Positions 28,801 through 35,185 of a stretch of 64,000 bases of DNA are shown piece by piece. Location: the NCBI RefSeq assembly GCF_900167085.1, contig NZ_FUXA01000004.1:127895-191894 (forward strand), in the 5' to 3' direction. The translations under genes were made by a program, and so were the position numbers. The notes under the pieces were generated by a model that saw only the letters and a program-made list of their open reading frames with translations, was not told where the DNA came from and did no database searches. This stretch comes from Eubacterium ruminantium. GTDB taxonomy: Bacteria; Bacillota; Clostridia; Lachnospirales; Lachnospiraceae. Position 1 is the stretch's first letter. Each line of letters opens with the position of its first letter.

Positions 28801-28807
28801 GAAGTAG
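19880..28807 (+). CDS. secreted RHS/YD-repeat polymorphic toxin (WapA-like) with C-type lectin domain
   Basis: Giant 2975-residue secreted protein. A signal peptide (residues 1-35, arginine-rich then hydrophobic, ending VLAAGGG) is followed by a beta-strand repeat region (about 100-330, ISGNNITLDAVIYAPDGTVQI style), an acidic Thr/Glu linker with five perfect TTEEVTEKP repeats (21041-21175), a C-type lectin-like domain (about 495-617, with GGHLA, EPNN, and YYICEWD), Ig-like or cadherin-like segments (about 730-1370), the RHS shell with many YD repeats (about 1600-2520), and the RHS core ending at DPSGH (2711-2715). The 260-residue tail has two hydrophobic stretches, then a putative nuclease domain with KWGKH (2893-2897), like BECR-fold RNases. 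It has no LPXTG anchor. The tail varies in such proteins and is toxic to neighbours. Its end overlaps a probable immunity gene. Confidence 0.9.
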   Translation: MRYRSRSMRRMFRRLVAGILIAGTVFDLGARPVLAAGGGTVRHEAQISYDREDEGYQLQDSQTDDKDSGDSSDKGSDKKSVYLKKEDWKGLEYALFSAGDKENLNLYLDKINVKGSIHTNSAFYYSGSKFRVSDALEASKGINIYANTDPENFSVKSQAANSAKIEMPDITKIIISDIEENTWDKYKSGKVFSGKDINLSKNVYSDGELTISGNKLASEGMIVAKENIMVAVDEAHSVKKADKESCDDNNKESGDDEKDNKNDDKEEKTLPCFIMSENGNISISGNNITLDAVIYAPDGTVQINANEIHLNGRIIAKNINISGSLLEVNTTAMDFDVLPEVDEKDDESSEATTEEVTEKNTTEEVTESTTSEDTTEKVTIEEITEKPTTEEVTEKPTTEEVTEKPTTEEVTEKPTTEEVTEKPTTEEVTEKPVTEAPTTEEVSAKKIKYVISDIKESYKFDNITLDEEISLENDTELDGSIDIDIKKEEKANDSAVFFRNNHAYFVSNDLRTWKDAEKVCEDMGGHLACINDGGENEYIRSIIQQVSPNGYTAIGFTDEVNEGEWRWINGQPVTYTRWDIEEPNNGFGGQNYAYMYDDGTWDDGKSDRDRYYICEWDDVKNFGMFETNAVIICITTDKDVIIDKDFLEKNKAVVDDTNPDETSIYWKVDLKENSSIKIPISYDKNIIYKNINNDKMHDGTENDTSHENIPETGKTLIKSIKIIYAYNGELKEGQLKSVNAQIDDEVLKLTSGNIDDITEGKSISDDYKKKLSELIEYPFFNIFLDKSSYVDGEDINVTTDINKILGDKDKIRIFVNRTELFPEMVDGKFSIKGLDIGNYTLKIKVEKESGCSFTREVSFYVYGEPPAVKISYDKDKYYDNDDVTLFVDDAYSITACRFDNEIQDVNEGDKSLTFEKVKGGLHNIVLTVSSENVKTETLYLYLYVNQVKIGPKLNDEAVKYDVTSQITGIRFSEDEKYIEILGSAGAEGYLDRSVLSYSCINTEKESYILISEDVEDKYDTVLGKINVEDLKDGQYSILLSVTDILGNTARGRAAFTYEEGKELTILIPKGSQNISGEDSGSESGNDENPDVQEKYKNDHESPITDISSPDETTEIKDKLTVIGTVRDETALEKYELTLNKVINKDEKNKTDNTESEDALASEGDALASEGDATLCRVIATGTEPVNEGVLGEVDINELTNGHYIIRLEAWDKNKNSSFAEVDITVTKDVQAGDGENSTEKIEEKTEDITTENPGEEPGTEELPEDPKDKDKPVVQFTAPESGDSLKVPTEIIGTVYDNESLSSWKLEYRNSADEEKYNNANRTEGVDKATDNHEIQNKTTSESSSENDGYILIAEGKDEIKNASLGTLDTTMLNNGLYEIRLTAKDKGQNVSRVSRYVYVEGNLKVGNMNIGFTDLTDNFGKLKVNVNRLYDSRNKESKDFGYGWNLDISGMKLIESHPITDGYNMSIDGAAFNMTYRMYETVSHDVMITYGDGSSDKFSLVINNGISRLTPVSEVSFGYRCVTNPKNKLEILTDTTAVYEGGSLAFVDDEVYSSLTYKLISEDGMSYYINKENGVFRIEDKDGNAISVDKNGYHSEDGSGITFVRGEAGRITSATNSTGKKIEYIYDKNGNLSEVVDSSDRSVKFTYDDKHNLTGITDPTGKNVARNEYDDDGRLIATIDADGNRVEFNHDIEGREEVITDRLGNSTIYVYDDNGNVIAKTDANGNTVKTTYDEYGNILTYTDARGNETVSKYDDKGNLTSVKDAEGNSISVQYDAENRPVKLVTVDDAVMHISYDDKGNVTETTDVDGSVIQYEVDNDGNVTGITDEIGKVISSEYDSHGRVIASTDAAGNRVEYTYDSQDHKLTETYTVITQEGEKERTIKYNYNEAGELISTEDPDGNISTVERNILGYASAVIDSEGHKTSYEYDVNGNVEKVTYPDGTSESFTYDAESNLIKAVSRTGNIAEYTYDKVGNLKKIVDARGNETLYDYDENYNLTSVTYATGAKISYKYDSLNRNTEVTDNDGNTTYFAYDSRSLLTSVTDAKGNVTRYEYNAKGERVKVIYPDETSVSIGLDVRGRVTSRTDVSGGTTYYTYNNIDRLISVKQPDGAVTEYTYDRTGNLLSFKDAKGRVTRYEYDESGRVIKTVMPDGSETSVEYDKHGYVIKTVDMDKSVTTYSYDDLGRAVAVQKSGIRNENEVKEKAEYKYDKLGRVAEIIYTKSGYSDRENPNNYTSRVDYTYDKFGCITEKTYDNGQKVSYGYDKFGRINEVSVNTKKLTTKYEYDAMDRLVRVISHDGKATVYTYDENGNRSTAKYANGITITYTYDECNRLKIEKVTDKNQKLISEYRYTTEKGERTKVSEKDSDGKEIETVYKYDECSRLLSESISVKKSGEEDVTDIQYTYDSVGSRISKTVNGLKTEYSYNELNQLIGEKIVGENASDDQSQNSSDNSKTSNTNNDSSSDVDSSYDTVYRYDKNGNLIETVSKDKKCTYTYDLFNRMTGYTDGVVNYTYTYDAEGVRRTKTCYSGDHSTTVMYITDTLTEFSQTLAETDENGQIGTCYTSGFELIGKTDFIYEVSGGSKDKIENESVTNDSTVELSNEPKHEDSYYILDGHSDVRMVLGSSAEVKASYRYSAYGEILEGTADLEDGYYYTGEYMDSETGLYYLRARYMNPATATFTSMDSYAGNIYDPASLHRYLYANANPVKYTDPSGHKPFLQVMVAVSIKVILSAAVTSCIMGVIGGIVSAGYAIVKGGDGRQVVSAFIDGFRSGAKIGAYLGALTAFVSYYFSISIIKASAAVALSHDGAIALAEFVIERDAKKLAKRVPFILLDIVFFRAAWISEAKSFLPGYDGHKGSISEYNSKMAEYLDEAGGDRPNIDIKIKSQQLGKKWGKHMNDYPDISSYTEYEEKVKDIFNDPDKIILDSANGEYLYIKGKDLLRIKLSGEFVSLYPGVDSSRVADALNKGGLLWEK
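21041..21175 (+). repeat. five 27-bp tandem repeats encoding TTEEVTEKP
   Basis: Five consecutive units of 27 bases encode exact copies of the nonapeptide TTEEVTEKP, with synonymous differences (ACGACC versus ACAACA, GAA versus GAG). Degenerate copies flank them. This is a flexible, probably extended spacer between the N-terminal beta domain and the lectin domain. Copy number could vary between strains. Confidence 0.9.
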
Positions 28808-29316
28808 TGGAAATTAGTATGTTAGGGAATAAATTAGATATATATGCTCAGTTATTGAGATTTTTAACTGACTATATTAACGAGGACTATACCATTCAAA
28901 GTATACAAGCAATAGATAATTGGAAATACGATAATTTAGTTTCGTTGAATTCGTTTTCAGATATTAGCGAGGTTGTCAAGGACAAAATTATATGCGTTAC
29001 AATAAAGACAAAAAATAAATATATAGGAATATCCGTTGAAAAAAATAAAAATCTATTTAATGTAGAAGGGTGGATTAATTCTAATGAGGAGATTAAGGGG
29101 CGAGAATATGATATATTTATTAATACTTTTGTTGATACATTTAAGCATAATAAATCAGTGAAAGTTTGTGGAATTGGAAAGGAGATATATGTAGATTTTA
29201 ATCTGGGTGTTGGTCAAGCAATTGAAAATGCTCACAATATTGATGTATGGTTAATCAATAGTGATGAAAATATTAATTTTAGAAGAATAAAGCAAAAAGT
29301 GATATATATTCAATAA
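28795..29316 (+). CDS. putative immunity protein for the RHS toxin
   Basis: A 173-residue soluble protein starting with GTG at 28795, five bases after a strong GGAGGG (28784-28789). The start lies inside the last codons of the RHS gene, so the two overlap by 13 bases and are translationally coupled, as expected for a toxin and its cognate immunity protein. The gene is more AT-rich than its neighbours (sampled lines have about 27-28 percent GC, against 33-47 percent in sampled lines of the RHS gene), a usual sign of recently exchanged toxin/immunity cassettes. I do not recognise its family; it lacks a signal peptide, as needed for a cytoplasmic inhibitor. Its role is inferred from position and coupling. 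Confidence 0.78.
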   Translation: MGEVVEISMLGNKLDIYAQLLRFLTDYINEDYTIQSIQAIDNWKYDNLVSLNSFSDISEVVKDKIICVTIKTKNKYIGISVEKNKNLFNVEGWINSNEEIKGREYDIFINTFVDTFKHNKSVKVCGIGKEIYVDFNLGVGQAIENAHNIDVWLINSDENINFRRIKQKVIYIQ

Positions 29317-29503
29317 TGGTCAGTGACAAAATCAAAAAAACAGCAATATTGGAGGGGGGCTTTGCAACATTTAAGGGTCAGATTTATAAACTTTATTTCC
29401 GATAATTGTAGTGACAAGTAGGTGTTTTTAAGCTTTTAAATAATACCCAAATATGATAAAATAAAAATGTGTAATGGGGTTTATTTGAATATTTGGAGGG
29501 GTC

Positions 29504-31780
29504 ATGTTTGGGTATGTAGCATCTTTGTCAATTTTGGCATTGGCGGTTATAATATGCATCATGCGCTCGTACGGAAAGAACAAGAAAATTGCAAAGACCG
29601 TGCGAGTTATTCTTTATGCGCTCCTTCTTCCGGTGGCAACCAATTTTGTGATGGCAATATCCATCAATAAGCAAACTCATGAAATCTTAAATATAGTTTA
29701 TTTCATGAGTGTGGATGTGTTGCTTTATTTTCTTATGAAGTATGCTTACGAATATAGCGACTACAGTTTCAAGAAGATAAAGTACTTATGTATGTTGGTG
29801 CTGGCGGGGGATATGGTGAGCCTTGCATTTAATCCGTTCAAACATCATACGTTCACCTTGTTAAAGGTTGTAGACAATAATAAGGTCAAGTATGCCGTGA
29901 TTTCAGAATGGTATAATTTTGTACATCTGAGCATATCATTTGTCTTTATTGTTGCGCTGCTTGTTGTTTTTGCGATTAAAATGGCTCATGTATCAAAACT
30001 GTATTTTGAGAAATATCTTGTTATTGAACTGGCTTTGGGATTCGTTGCTATTTGGGAATTCTACAGTGTGCTTCTTGATGAATTATATGATAGGTCTATC
30101 ATTGGTTATGAGATTGCGGGAATACTTATCTATTTCTTTAGCATAGAGTATAATCATGTGCTTTTGTCACATCAGATGTTTGATAAACTCGTGACAAATG
30201 TATCCGCTCCGACATTTTTCTTTGATGACAGTCACAATTGTATTTATATGAATCCTGTTGGAATGGAAATGTTCAATATAGATAAAGATGATTTTGAGAA
30301 GCCGAAGAAAGTAATACTTGATTTCCTCGAGAAGAATAATAAAATTGATTCGGATGGATTTCAAATAAAAATCCCTTTTGTCAAAGAGGATGGAGAACAT
30401 ATATTCCAGACCGAATATAAGAAATTATACGATAAGAAAAATGAACTGATAGGTTCTTACATCATTTTCAGCGATGTAACCGATGATGAGAAGAAGGCGG
30501 AATTTGAGCGCTACAGAGCAGATCATGACAGCCTCACAGGGCTTTATAATGACAGCGCTTTAAAGAGAAAAATCGAAGAGAGACTGCGTGAAGATCCGGA
30601 TACGGAATATTATATTGTTACGTCTAACATAAAAGAATTTAAGATAATAAATGATGTATTCGGTCGGGCATCCGGTGATGCGCTTCTGAAGCAGTGCGCC
30701 GAAATTTTAAGTAAGATATCCGTAAACGATGAAATATTCGGAAGAATAGGTGCTGACAAGTTCGGACTTCTTGTGCGTAAGGAGTTATTTGATGAGGAAT
30801 TATTCCTTAAATCCAGCAAGGATATGGTGAAAATTCCGGAAAATGAAGATTATCCGCTTATAATACAGATAGGTGTTTATGAAGTGGTTGACAGAAATAT
30901 GCCTGTTTCAGCCATGTTTGACAGGGCATATATGGCAATGAGCAGTATTAAAGATGATGTAAATATCAGGATTGCTTATTATGAAAATGAAATGCGTGAA
31001 GATCTGGTTTGGGAGCAGAAGATACTCGGAGAGCTTGAGGATGCAATCAAGGAAAAGCATCTTCTTCCTTATCTTCAGCCGCAGGTTGATGTTGACGGCA
31101 AAATCGAAGGTGCAGAAGTACTTGTAAGATGGCGCCATCCTCAAGAAGGTCTGCGTATGCCGGGCAAATTTATAAATGTTCTTGAAAAAAATGGTAAGAT
31201 TGTCAACCTTGATATGTATATTTGGGAAGAAGCCTGCATAATTCTTAAGAGTTGGAAGGAAAGAGGCTTTGACAATATGTATCTTTCTGTTAACATATCA
31301 CCTAAGGACTTCTACTATGTAGATTTGTATGAGGTATTTATGAAGCTCATTGAAAAGTATGAGCTTGATGCTAAAAATCTGAGACTGGAAATTACAGAAT
31401 CAGTTGTAATGAATGATATAGAGCAGAAGCTTCTTGTTATAAATAAGCTTCGTTCTGCAGGATTCCTTATAGAAATGGATGATTTCGGAAGCGGATATTC
31501 ATCACTTAACCTTCTTAAGGATCTTCCTGTAGATATACTTAAACTGGATATGGTTTTCCTTAAAGAGACCAGAAATCCGGAAAGGGCAAAGATAATTCTT
31601 CAAGAGATAATAAATATGGCTCGTAAACTTATAATTCCTGTAATCTCGGAGGGCGTTGAAACCGAAGAGCAGGTTTCATTCCTGTCTGATATGGGATGCG
31701 GAATGTTCCAGGGATATTATTTTGCAAAGCCTATTAGTCTGGAAGAATTTGAAGAAAAGTATTTAGTAAAAAATGAATAA
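29504..31780 (+). CDS. 7TM-PAS-GGDEF-EAL cyclic-di-GMP protein
   Basis: Membrane signalling protein of 758 residues. The N-terminal 225 residues contain seven hydrophobic helices of the histidine-kinase N-terminal 7TM type, followed by a PAS domain (about 228-330, VTNVSAPTFFFDDSHNCIYMN). The GGDEF domain (about 345-490) has a degraded active site (GRIGADKFGLLV instead of GGDEF), so it probably does not make cyclic-di-GMP. The EAL domain (about 505-750) keeps EVLVRWRHP, the DDFGSGYSSL loop and the metal-binding ITES and SEGVE motifs, so it is likely an active phosphodiesterase. GGAGGGG precedes the start. The last codons overlap the acyltransferase gene. Confidence 0.9.
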   Translation: MFGYVASLSILALAVIICIMRSYGKNKKIAKTVRVILYALLLPVATNFVMAISINKQTHEILNIVYFMSVDVLLYFLMKYAYEYSDYSFKKIKYLCMLVLAGDMVSLAFNPFKHHTFTLLKVVDNNKVKYAVISEWYNFVHLSISFVFIVALLVVFAIKMAHVSKLYFEKYLVIELALGFVAIWEFYSVLLDELYDRSIIGYEIAGILIYFFSIEYNHVLLSHQMFDKLVTNVSAPTFFFDDSHNCIYMNPVGMEMFNIDKDDFEKPKKVILDFLEKNNKIDSDGFQIKIPFVKEDGEHIFQTEYKKLYDKKNELIGSYIIFSDVTDDEKKAEFERYRADHDSLTGLYNDSALKRKIEERLREDPDTEYYIVTSNIKEFKIINDVFGRASGDALLKQCAEILSKISVNDEIFGRIGADKFGLLVRKELFDEELFLKSSKDMVKIPENEDYPLIIQIGVYEVVDRNMPVSAMFDRAYMAMSSIKDDVNIRIAYYENEMREDLVWEQKILGELEDAIKEKHLLPYLQPQVDVDGKIEGAEVLVRWRHPQEGLRMPGKFINVLEKNGKIVNLDMYIWEEACIILKSWKERGFDNMYLSVNISPKDFYYVDLYEVFMKLIEKYELDAKNLRLEITESVVMNDIEQKLLVINKLRSAGFLIEMDDFGSGYSSLNLLKDLPVDILKLDMVFLKETRNPERAKIILQEIINMARKLIIPVISEGVETEEQVSFLSDMGCGMFQGYYFAKPISLEEFEEKYLVKNE

Positions 31781-32933
31781 CAGTGATACTGAAGAAAAAA
31801 GCAGAGCAGAGAAAATAACCGAAGAAGAGACAAAAGATGTAAACAGGGAGAAGAATTCGGATTTCGCCGGATGGTTCATGTTAAGCCGCGTTAGGCAGGA
31901 ATTATTTGGCGTAGCTATGATTGGTGTTATACTTTTGCACATCTGTCAACAGATCGAAAAATGCGGAAAAGGCAGTAAGCTATATAGATTTGGATTCTTA
32001 TATGATCTTATGTTTAGCAGCTCGGGAGTTGAGATATTTCTGATGCTTTCCGGCGTGGGACTTTGTTTTTCTTATCATAAAAATAAAAATCTTATAGCAT
32101 ACTATAAGAGAAGATTTCTAAGGATTTTAGTTCCGTATGTGATATTCGCAATTCCGTTTTGGCTGGTCACAGATCTTGTTATAGAAGATAAAAAAATGAA
32201 TGATGTCTGGGAAGACTTCTTCTTCGTAACATTTTTCAGGGGTGAAAAAACAACATTTTGGTTTATTATATTCATACTGGCTATGTATATAATATATCCT
32301 CTTCTTTTCAAGCTTTTCTGTTACAGGACAGGAAAAGAGAAAAGTAAGAGTGAAAGAATGCGGCTAATGATTATTGCTTTGGTGCTGATCGTTTCCCTTT
32401 ATATGTTGTTATATTTGACAAAAAAGGTGTGCCCGATATTTTATAACAATATTGAGATAGCGATATTAAGAATACCTGTATTTGTATATGGTGCATATAT
32501 CGGAGAAAAAGTTTACAGAAGAAAAATGCTTTCCGTACTTGATATTCTGTTACCTGTGATCGGAATGATACAGAAGATGGTACTTATTGTCGACAGGGCT
32601 GACAGAAAAATAGACATCAAGAGGGTTTTTAATGCAAGACTTACAGCATTTCTCTACAGTACAGCACTCATATTAATATTTGCGCTTATACTGGATATGC
32701 TTAAGTCAGCGGACAAACTGAAAATACTTAGAAAATTTTTATGTATTATCGGAAAATATTCTCTCGAACTTTATATAAGTCACATTATGATAAGAAGAGT
32801 CATGATAGGGCATTATGGGAATAGAGGCTTCGTTGAAAGACTTTATATTTTTATCCTGGCAACGGCTGTTTTGGCTTATATAATCAAACTCGTGAGTCAG
32901 CTGATATTCAAAAAAATTTACAAAAAAATATAA
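31773..32933 (+). CDS. acyltransferase-3 family membrane protein
   Basis: Polytopic membrane protein of the acyltransferase-3 (OafA/YrhL) type with about ten hydrophobic helices. The N-terminus has a soluble charged segment (1-40) followed by ELFGVAMIGVILLHI, where the family keeps its catalytic histidine (here H in LLHICQ), and SSSGVEIFLMLSGVGLCFSY, the usual second motif. Such enzymes move acyl groups to extracellular sugars. The gene starts inside the end of the cyclic-di-GMP gene (eight-base overlap), without a strong ribosome binding site, so it is translated by coupling. A link between cyclic-di-GMP control and surface polysaccharide acylation is plausible but only inferred. Confidence 0.85.
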   Translation: MNNSDTEEKSRAEKITEEETKDVNREKNSDFAGWFMLSRVRQELFGVAMIGVILLHICQQIEKCGKGSKLYRFGFLYDLMFSSSGVEIFLMLSGVGLCFSYHKNKNLIAYYKRRFLRILVPYVIFAIPFWLVTDLVIEDKKMNDVWEDFFFVTFFRGEKTTFWFIIFILAMYIIYPLLFKLFCYRTGKEKSKSERMRLMIIALVLIVSLYMLLYLTKKVCPIFYNNIEIAILRIPVFVYGAYIGEKVYRRKMLSVLDILLPVIGMIQKMVLIVDRADRKIDIKRVFNARLTAFLYSTALILIFALILDMLKSADKLKILRKFLCIIGKYSLELYISHIMIRRVMIGHYGNRGFVERLYIFILATAVLAYIIKLVSQLIFKKIYKKI

Positions 32934-33018
32934 TCTTATAATTGATATATTTGTGAATTTAGATTAAAATAGAAAGTAGCTGTATAGTATATGATTCAGG
33001 GCAGCTTTATTCAGTTTT

Positions 33019-33046
33019 TTGAATATTCCGTTTTACTAGATATTAT
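33019..33046 (+). promoter_or_regulatory. possible promoter before the coiled-coil/AAA-like gene
   Basis: TTGAAT (33019-33024), a 16-base spacer and TATTAT (33041-33046), about 68 bases upstream of the start codon at 33114. Confidence 0.45.
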
Positions 33047-33113
33047 ATCTAAAAAGGGATTCTGTCATAATGGCAGGTTACTTATTTCAATATAATCAGG
33101 AGGGTCTGTTACT

Positions 33114-34337
33114 ATGGAAGATGAAGAGAAGAAGAAACCTTTTACTAATGTTTTTCAGAAGTTGAAGAACATTCTGAGGAGGATGTCTAAGAAAAAGCGA
33201 GCAGAAGACGAGGCAGCTAGACTTGCCGCTGAAGAAGAGGCAAGACTTGCAGAGGAAGAAGCTAAGAAGGCAGCTGAGGAAGAGGAAAGGCGAATCTTAG
33301 AAGAACAGGCCAGAAAAGCGGCTGAAGAGCAGGCTGAAGTCGAAAGACTTATGAAAGAGACAGAAGCTGCTAAGGAAGCTAAGGCTAAGCGTGAAGCTGA
33401 AGCCAAGGCTAAGAAAGAGAAAGAAGCTAAGAAGAAAGCTGCAGCTAAGAAGGCTGAGGCAGTTAAGAAAGTTGCCAGCGGTGAAGTTGGAACAAAAGAA
33501 GATCAGGAAAAAGATAAGAAATATCAGGAAGAAGTTAAGAGAAGAGCAGAACAGGCAGCAAGAAGAGCTCAGCAGGATGCTGAGGAAGAAGCTGCAGAGG
33601 ATGCATCAATCGATCCAGTTACAGGAGAGAAGATTTCTACTGATGATGGACTTGATCTTCCTGTATATCTCAACAAATATCTCAAGCTTGCTAAGACAGG
33701 TGATGATATAAAGGTTGCTATCAGTTCAATCCAGACACATCCGGAAACATCAAAGAACCTTGTTATTCTCGGACATAATGGATTCGGTACTGTAAAGGTC
33801 GGTGAAGACCTTGCAAGAAGTTACTTTGATCTTGGATTCGTTTCATCAGATAAGATTGCCAAGATTAAAGCTAAGCAGCTCAACAAGATAGGTCTTGAGA
33901 AACTTTCAGGACTTAAGGGAGGATGCCTCATCATCGAGAATGCAGGTCTTGTATCTCCTGATAAGCTTGTTGAAGTTATTAGGGATTCTAACAAAGATGC
34001 TAACGATTATGTCGTTGTTCTTACAGGTGAGATTGATTCACTTGCAAGATTCTTCGAACAGAATCAGGAAATCGTTGATGAATTTGTTTACCTCATTGAT
34101 ATCCACAAGATCAAGGAAAGAGGTATGTCAATAATCGCTAAGGGATATGTTAAAGAGAAAGGCTACAAAGCTGATAAGGTTATCTTTGATAGATTTAAGT
34201 CAGCACTCGGAAGCATGGAAGTTGGTAACATCGACAGATTCCTTGAATTCATTGATAACGTAATGAAGAAGTGCGATGACAGAGAAGCTTCAAATGGTGA
34301 GACCGGTAAGAAGGTTCTTTCAACTGAAGATTTTTAA
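33114..34337 (+). CDS. coiled-coil protein with degenerate AAA-like domain
   Basis: A 407-residue protein in two parts. Residues about 15-165 form a very long charged helix of Ala/Glu/Lys/Arg repeats, certainly a coiled coil. Residues about 185-395 resemble a AAA domain of the CbxX/SpoVK type: NLVILGHNGFGTVKVGEDLA lies where Walker A should be, but GNPGTGKT has become GHNGFGTVKV, losing the lysine, and GGCLIIENAG replaces the Walker B DEA. VVVLTGEIDSLARFFEQN matches the following sensor region. ATP hydrolysis is therefore unlikely. I infer a structural or regulatory pseudo-ATPase. AGGAGGG precedes the start and a terminator follows. Function unknown. Confidence 0.8.
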   Translation: MEDEEKKKPFTNVFQKLKNILRRMSKKKRAEDEAARLAAEEEARLAEEEAKKAAEEEERRILEEQARKAAEEQAEVERLMKETEAAKEAKAKREAEAKAKKEKEAKKKAAAKKAEAVKKVASGEVGTKEDQEKDKKYQEEVKRRAEQAARRAQQDAEEEAAEDASIDPVTGEKISTDDGLDLPVYLNKYLKLAKTGDDIKVAISSIQTHPETSKNLVILGHNGFGTVKVGEDLARSYFDLGFVSSDKIAKIKAKQLNKIGLEKLSGLKGGCLIIENAGLVSPDKLVEVIRDSNKDANDYVVVLTGEIDSLARFFEQNQEIVDEFVYLIDIHKIKERGMSIIAKGYVKEKGYKADKVIFDRFKSALGSMEVGNIDRFLEFIDNVMKKCDDREASNGETGKKVLSTEDF

Positions 34338-34349
34338 GTTAATGATATC

Positions 34350-34376
34350 AAGTCCTCAGTTTTCTGAGGACTTTTC
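34350..34376 (+). terminator. terminator after the AAA-like gene
   Basis: AAGTCCTCAG (34350-34359) pairs with CTGAGGACTT (34364-34373), followed by T-rich sequence. Confidence 0.85.
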
Positions 34377-34529
34377 TTTATGCACAAAATAATAAAAGAA
34401 GGGGATAAATCTAAAATATGTAGGTGTATTTTTCTGGAACTTTCGTGTAAAATTTATTATGTGAAAAAATGTTTATTTATATCGACAAGGGTGTAAATAT
34501 AGTTCTATGGGTGTCAGGAGGTATTTATT

Positions 34530-35138
34530 ATGGCATGTTTTTTAGTTTCAGGCGCTGAGGCGGTTGCAGTAACTGTAGTTAAAAAAGTAGAAGAGAAAAA
34601 AGAAAAAAAAGCCCGGGAAAATGGTGACGATATAAAGGCAGATACAAGTAATTATCGTATTCCATTATCAAGAAAGATAGGATGGCTTACTAAGATGCTT
34701 TGGGGAGGTGCATTTCTCCTTTTGATCGAGCATATATGGCATGGAGAAGTTGTTCCTTGGCCACCATTTCTTACAGCAATGAAATCAAAAGAAGATACTA
34801 AAGTGATGCTTAAAGAAATCAGTACAGTCGGAGTCGGTATGGCACTTCTTGTTACAGCTGTATGGTTGGTTATGTTTATAGTATCAACAGTTATGGAGAA
34901 GAAGGGTATGATCAAAGAATCAAAACCTTCAAAGCTCAACCTTTCAGTACTTTTCCTTGCATATCTCGGAGCTAGACTTATGTGGTGTGTTGACGGAATT
35001 GCAGCTGTACGTGAGGGTGAGAAATTTTACGAATTTACAAAAAACAATATGTTACTTGAAGGACTTATCATTGTATGCGCGATCGCATATTGGTTACTCT
35101 ATCAGCTGATCCACAGAAAAGAGATAAAAGCAAGATAA
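34530..35138 (+). CDS. hypothetical membrane protein (202 aa)
   Basis: I do not recognise the family. The N-terminus begins with a short segment MACFLVSGAEAVAVTVV, then a lysine-rich stretch (KKVEEKKEKKARE), and there are four hydrophobic helices at about 52-67, 98-121, 137-153 and 173-193. AGGAGG lies at the right spacing before the ATG. It follows the AAA-like gene after a terminator and about 190 bases, and precedes araD, which has its own ribosome binding site after about 47 bases. The conserved-looking stretch LLLIEHIWHGEVVPWPPFL suggests a specific role, but I cannot assign one. Confidence 0.7.
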   Translation: MACFLVSGAEAVAVTVVKKVEEKKEKKARENGDDIKADTSNYRIPLSRKIGWLTKMLWGGAFLLLIEHIWHGEVVPWPPFLTAMKSKEDTKVMLKEISTVGVGMALLVTAVWLVMFIVSTVMEKKGMIKESKPSKLNLSVLFLAYLGARLMWCVDGIAAVREGEKFYEFTKNNMLLEGLIIVCAIAYWLLYQLIHRKEIKAR

Positions 35139-35185
35139 CATTTGTCTTAGATGAACTAAAAATATAAGAAAGCGTAGGTAGAGAG

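Noticed and set aside
29317-29503. Orphan toxin tail or second immunity gene after the RHS module
   Set aside because: No open frame with a ribosome binding site is seen between the immunity gene and the cyclic-di-GMP gene.
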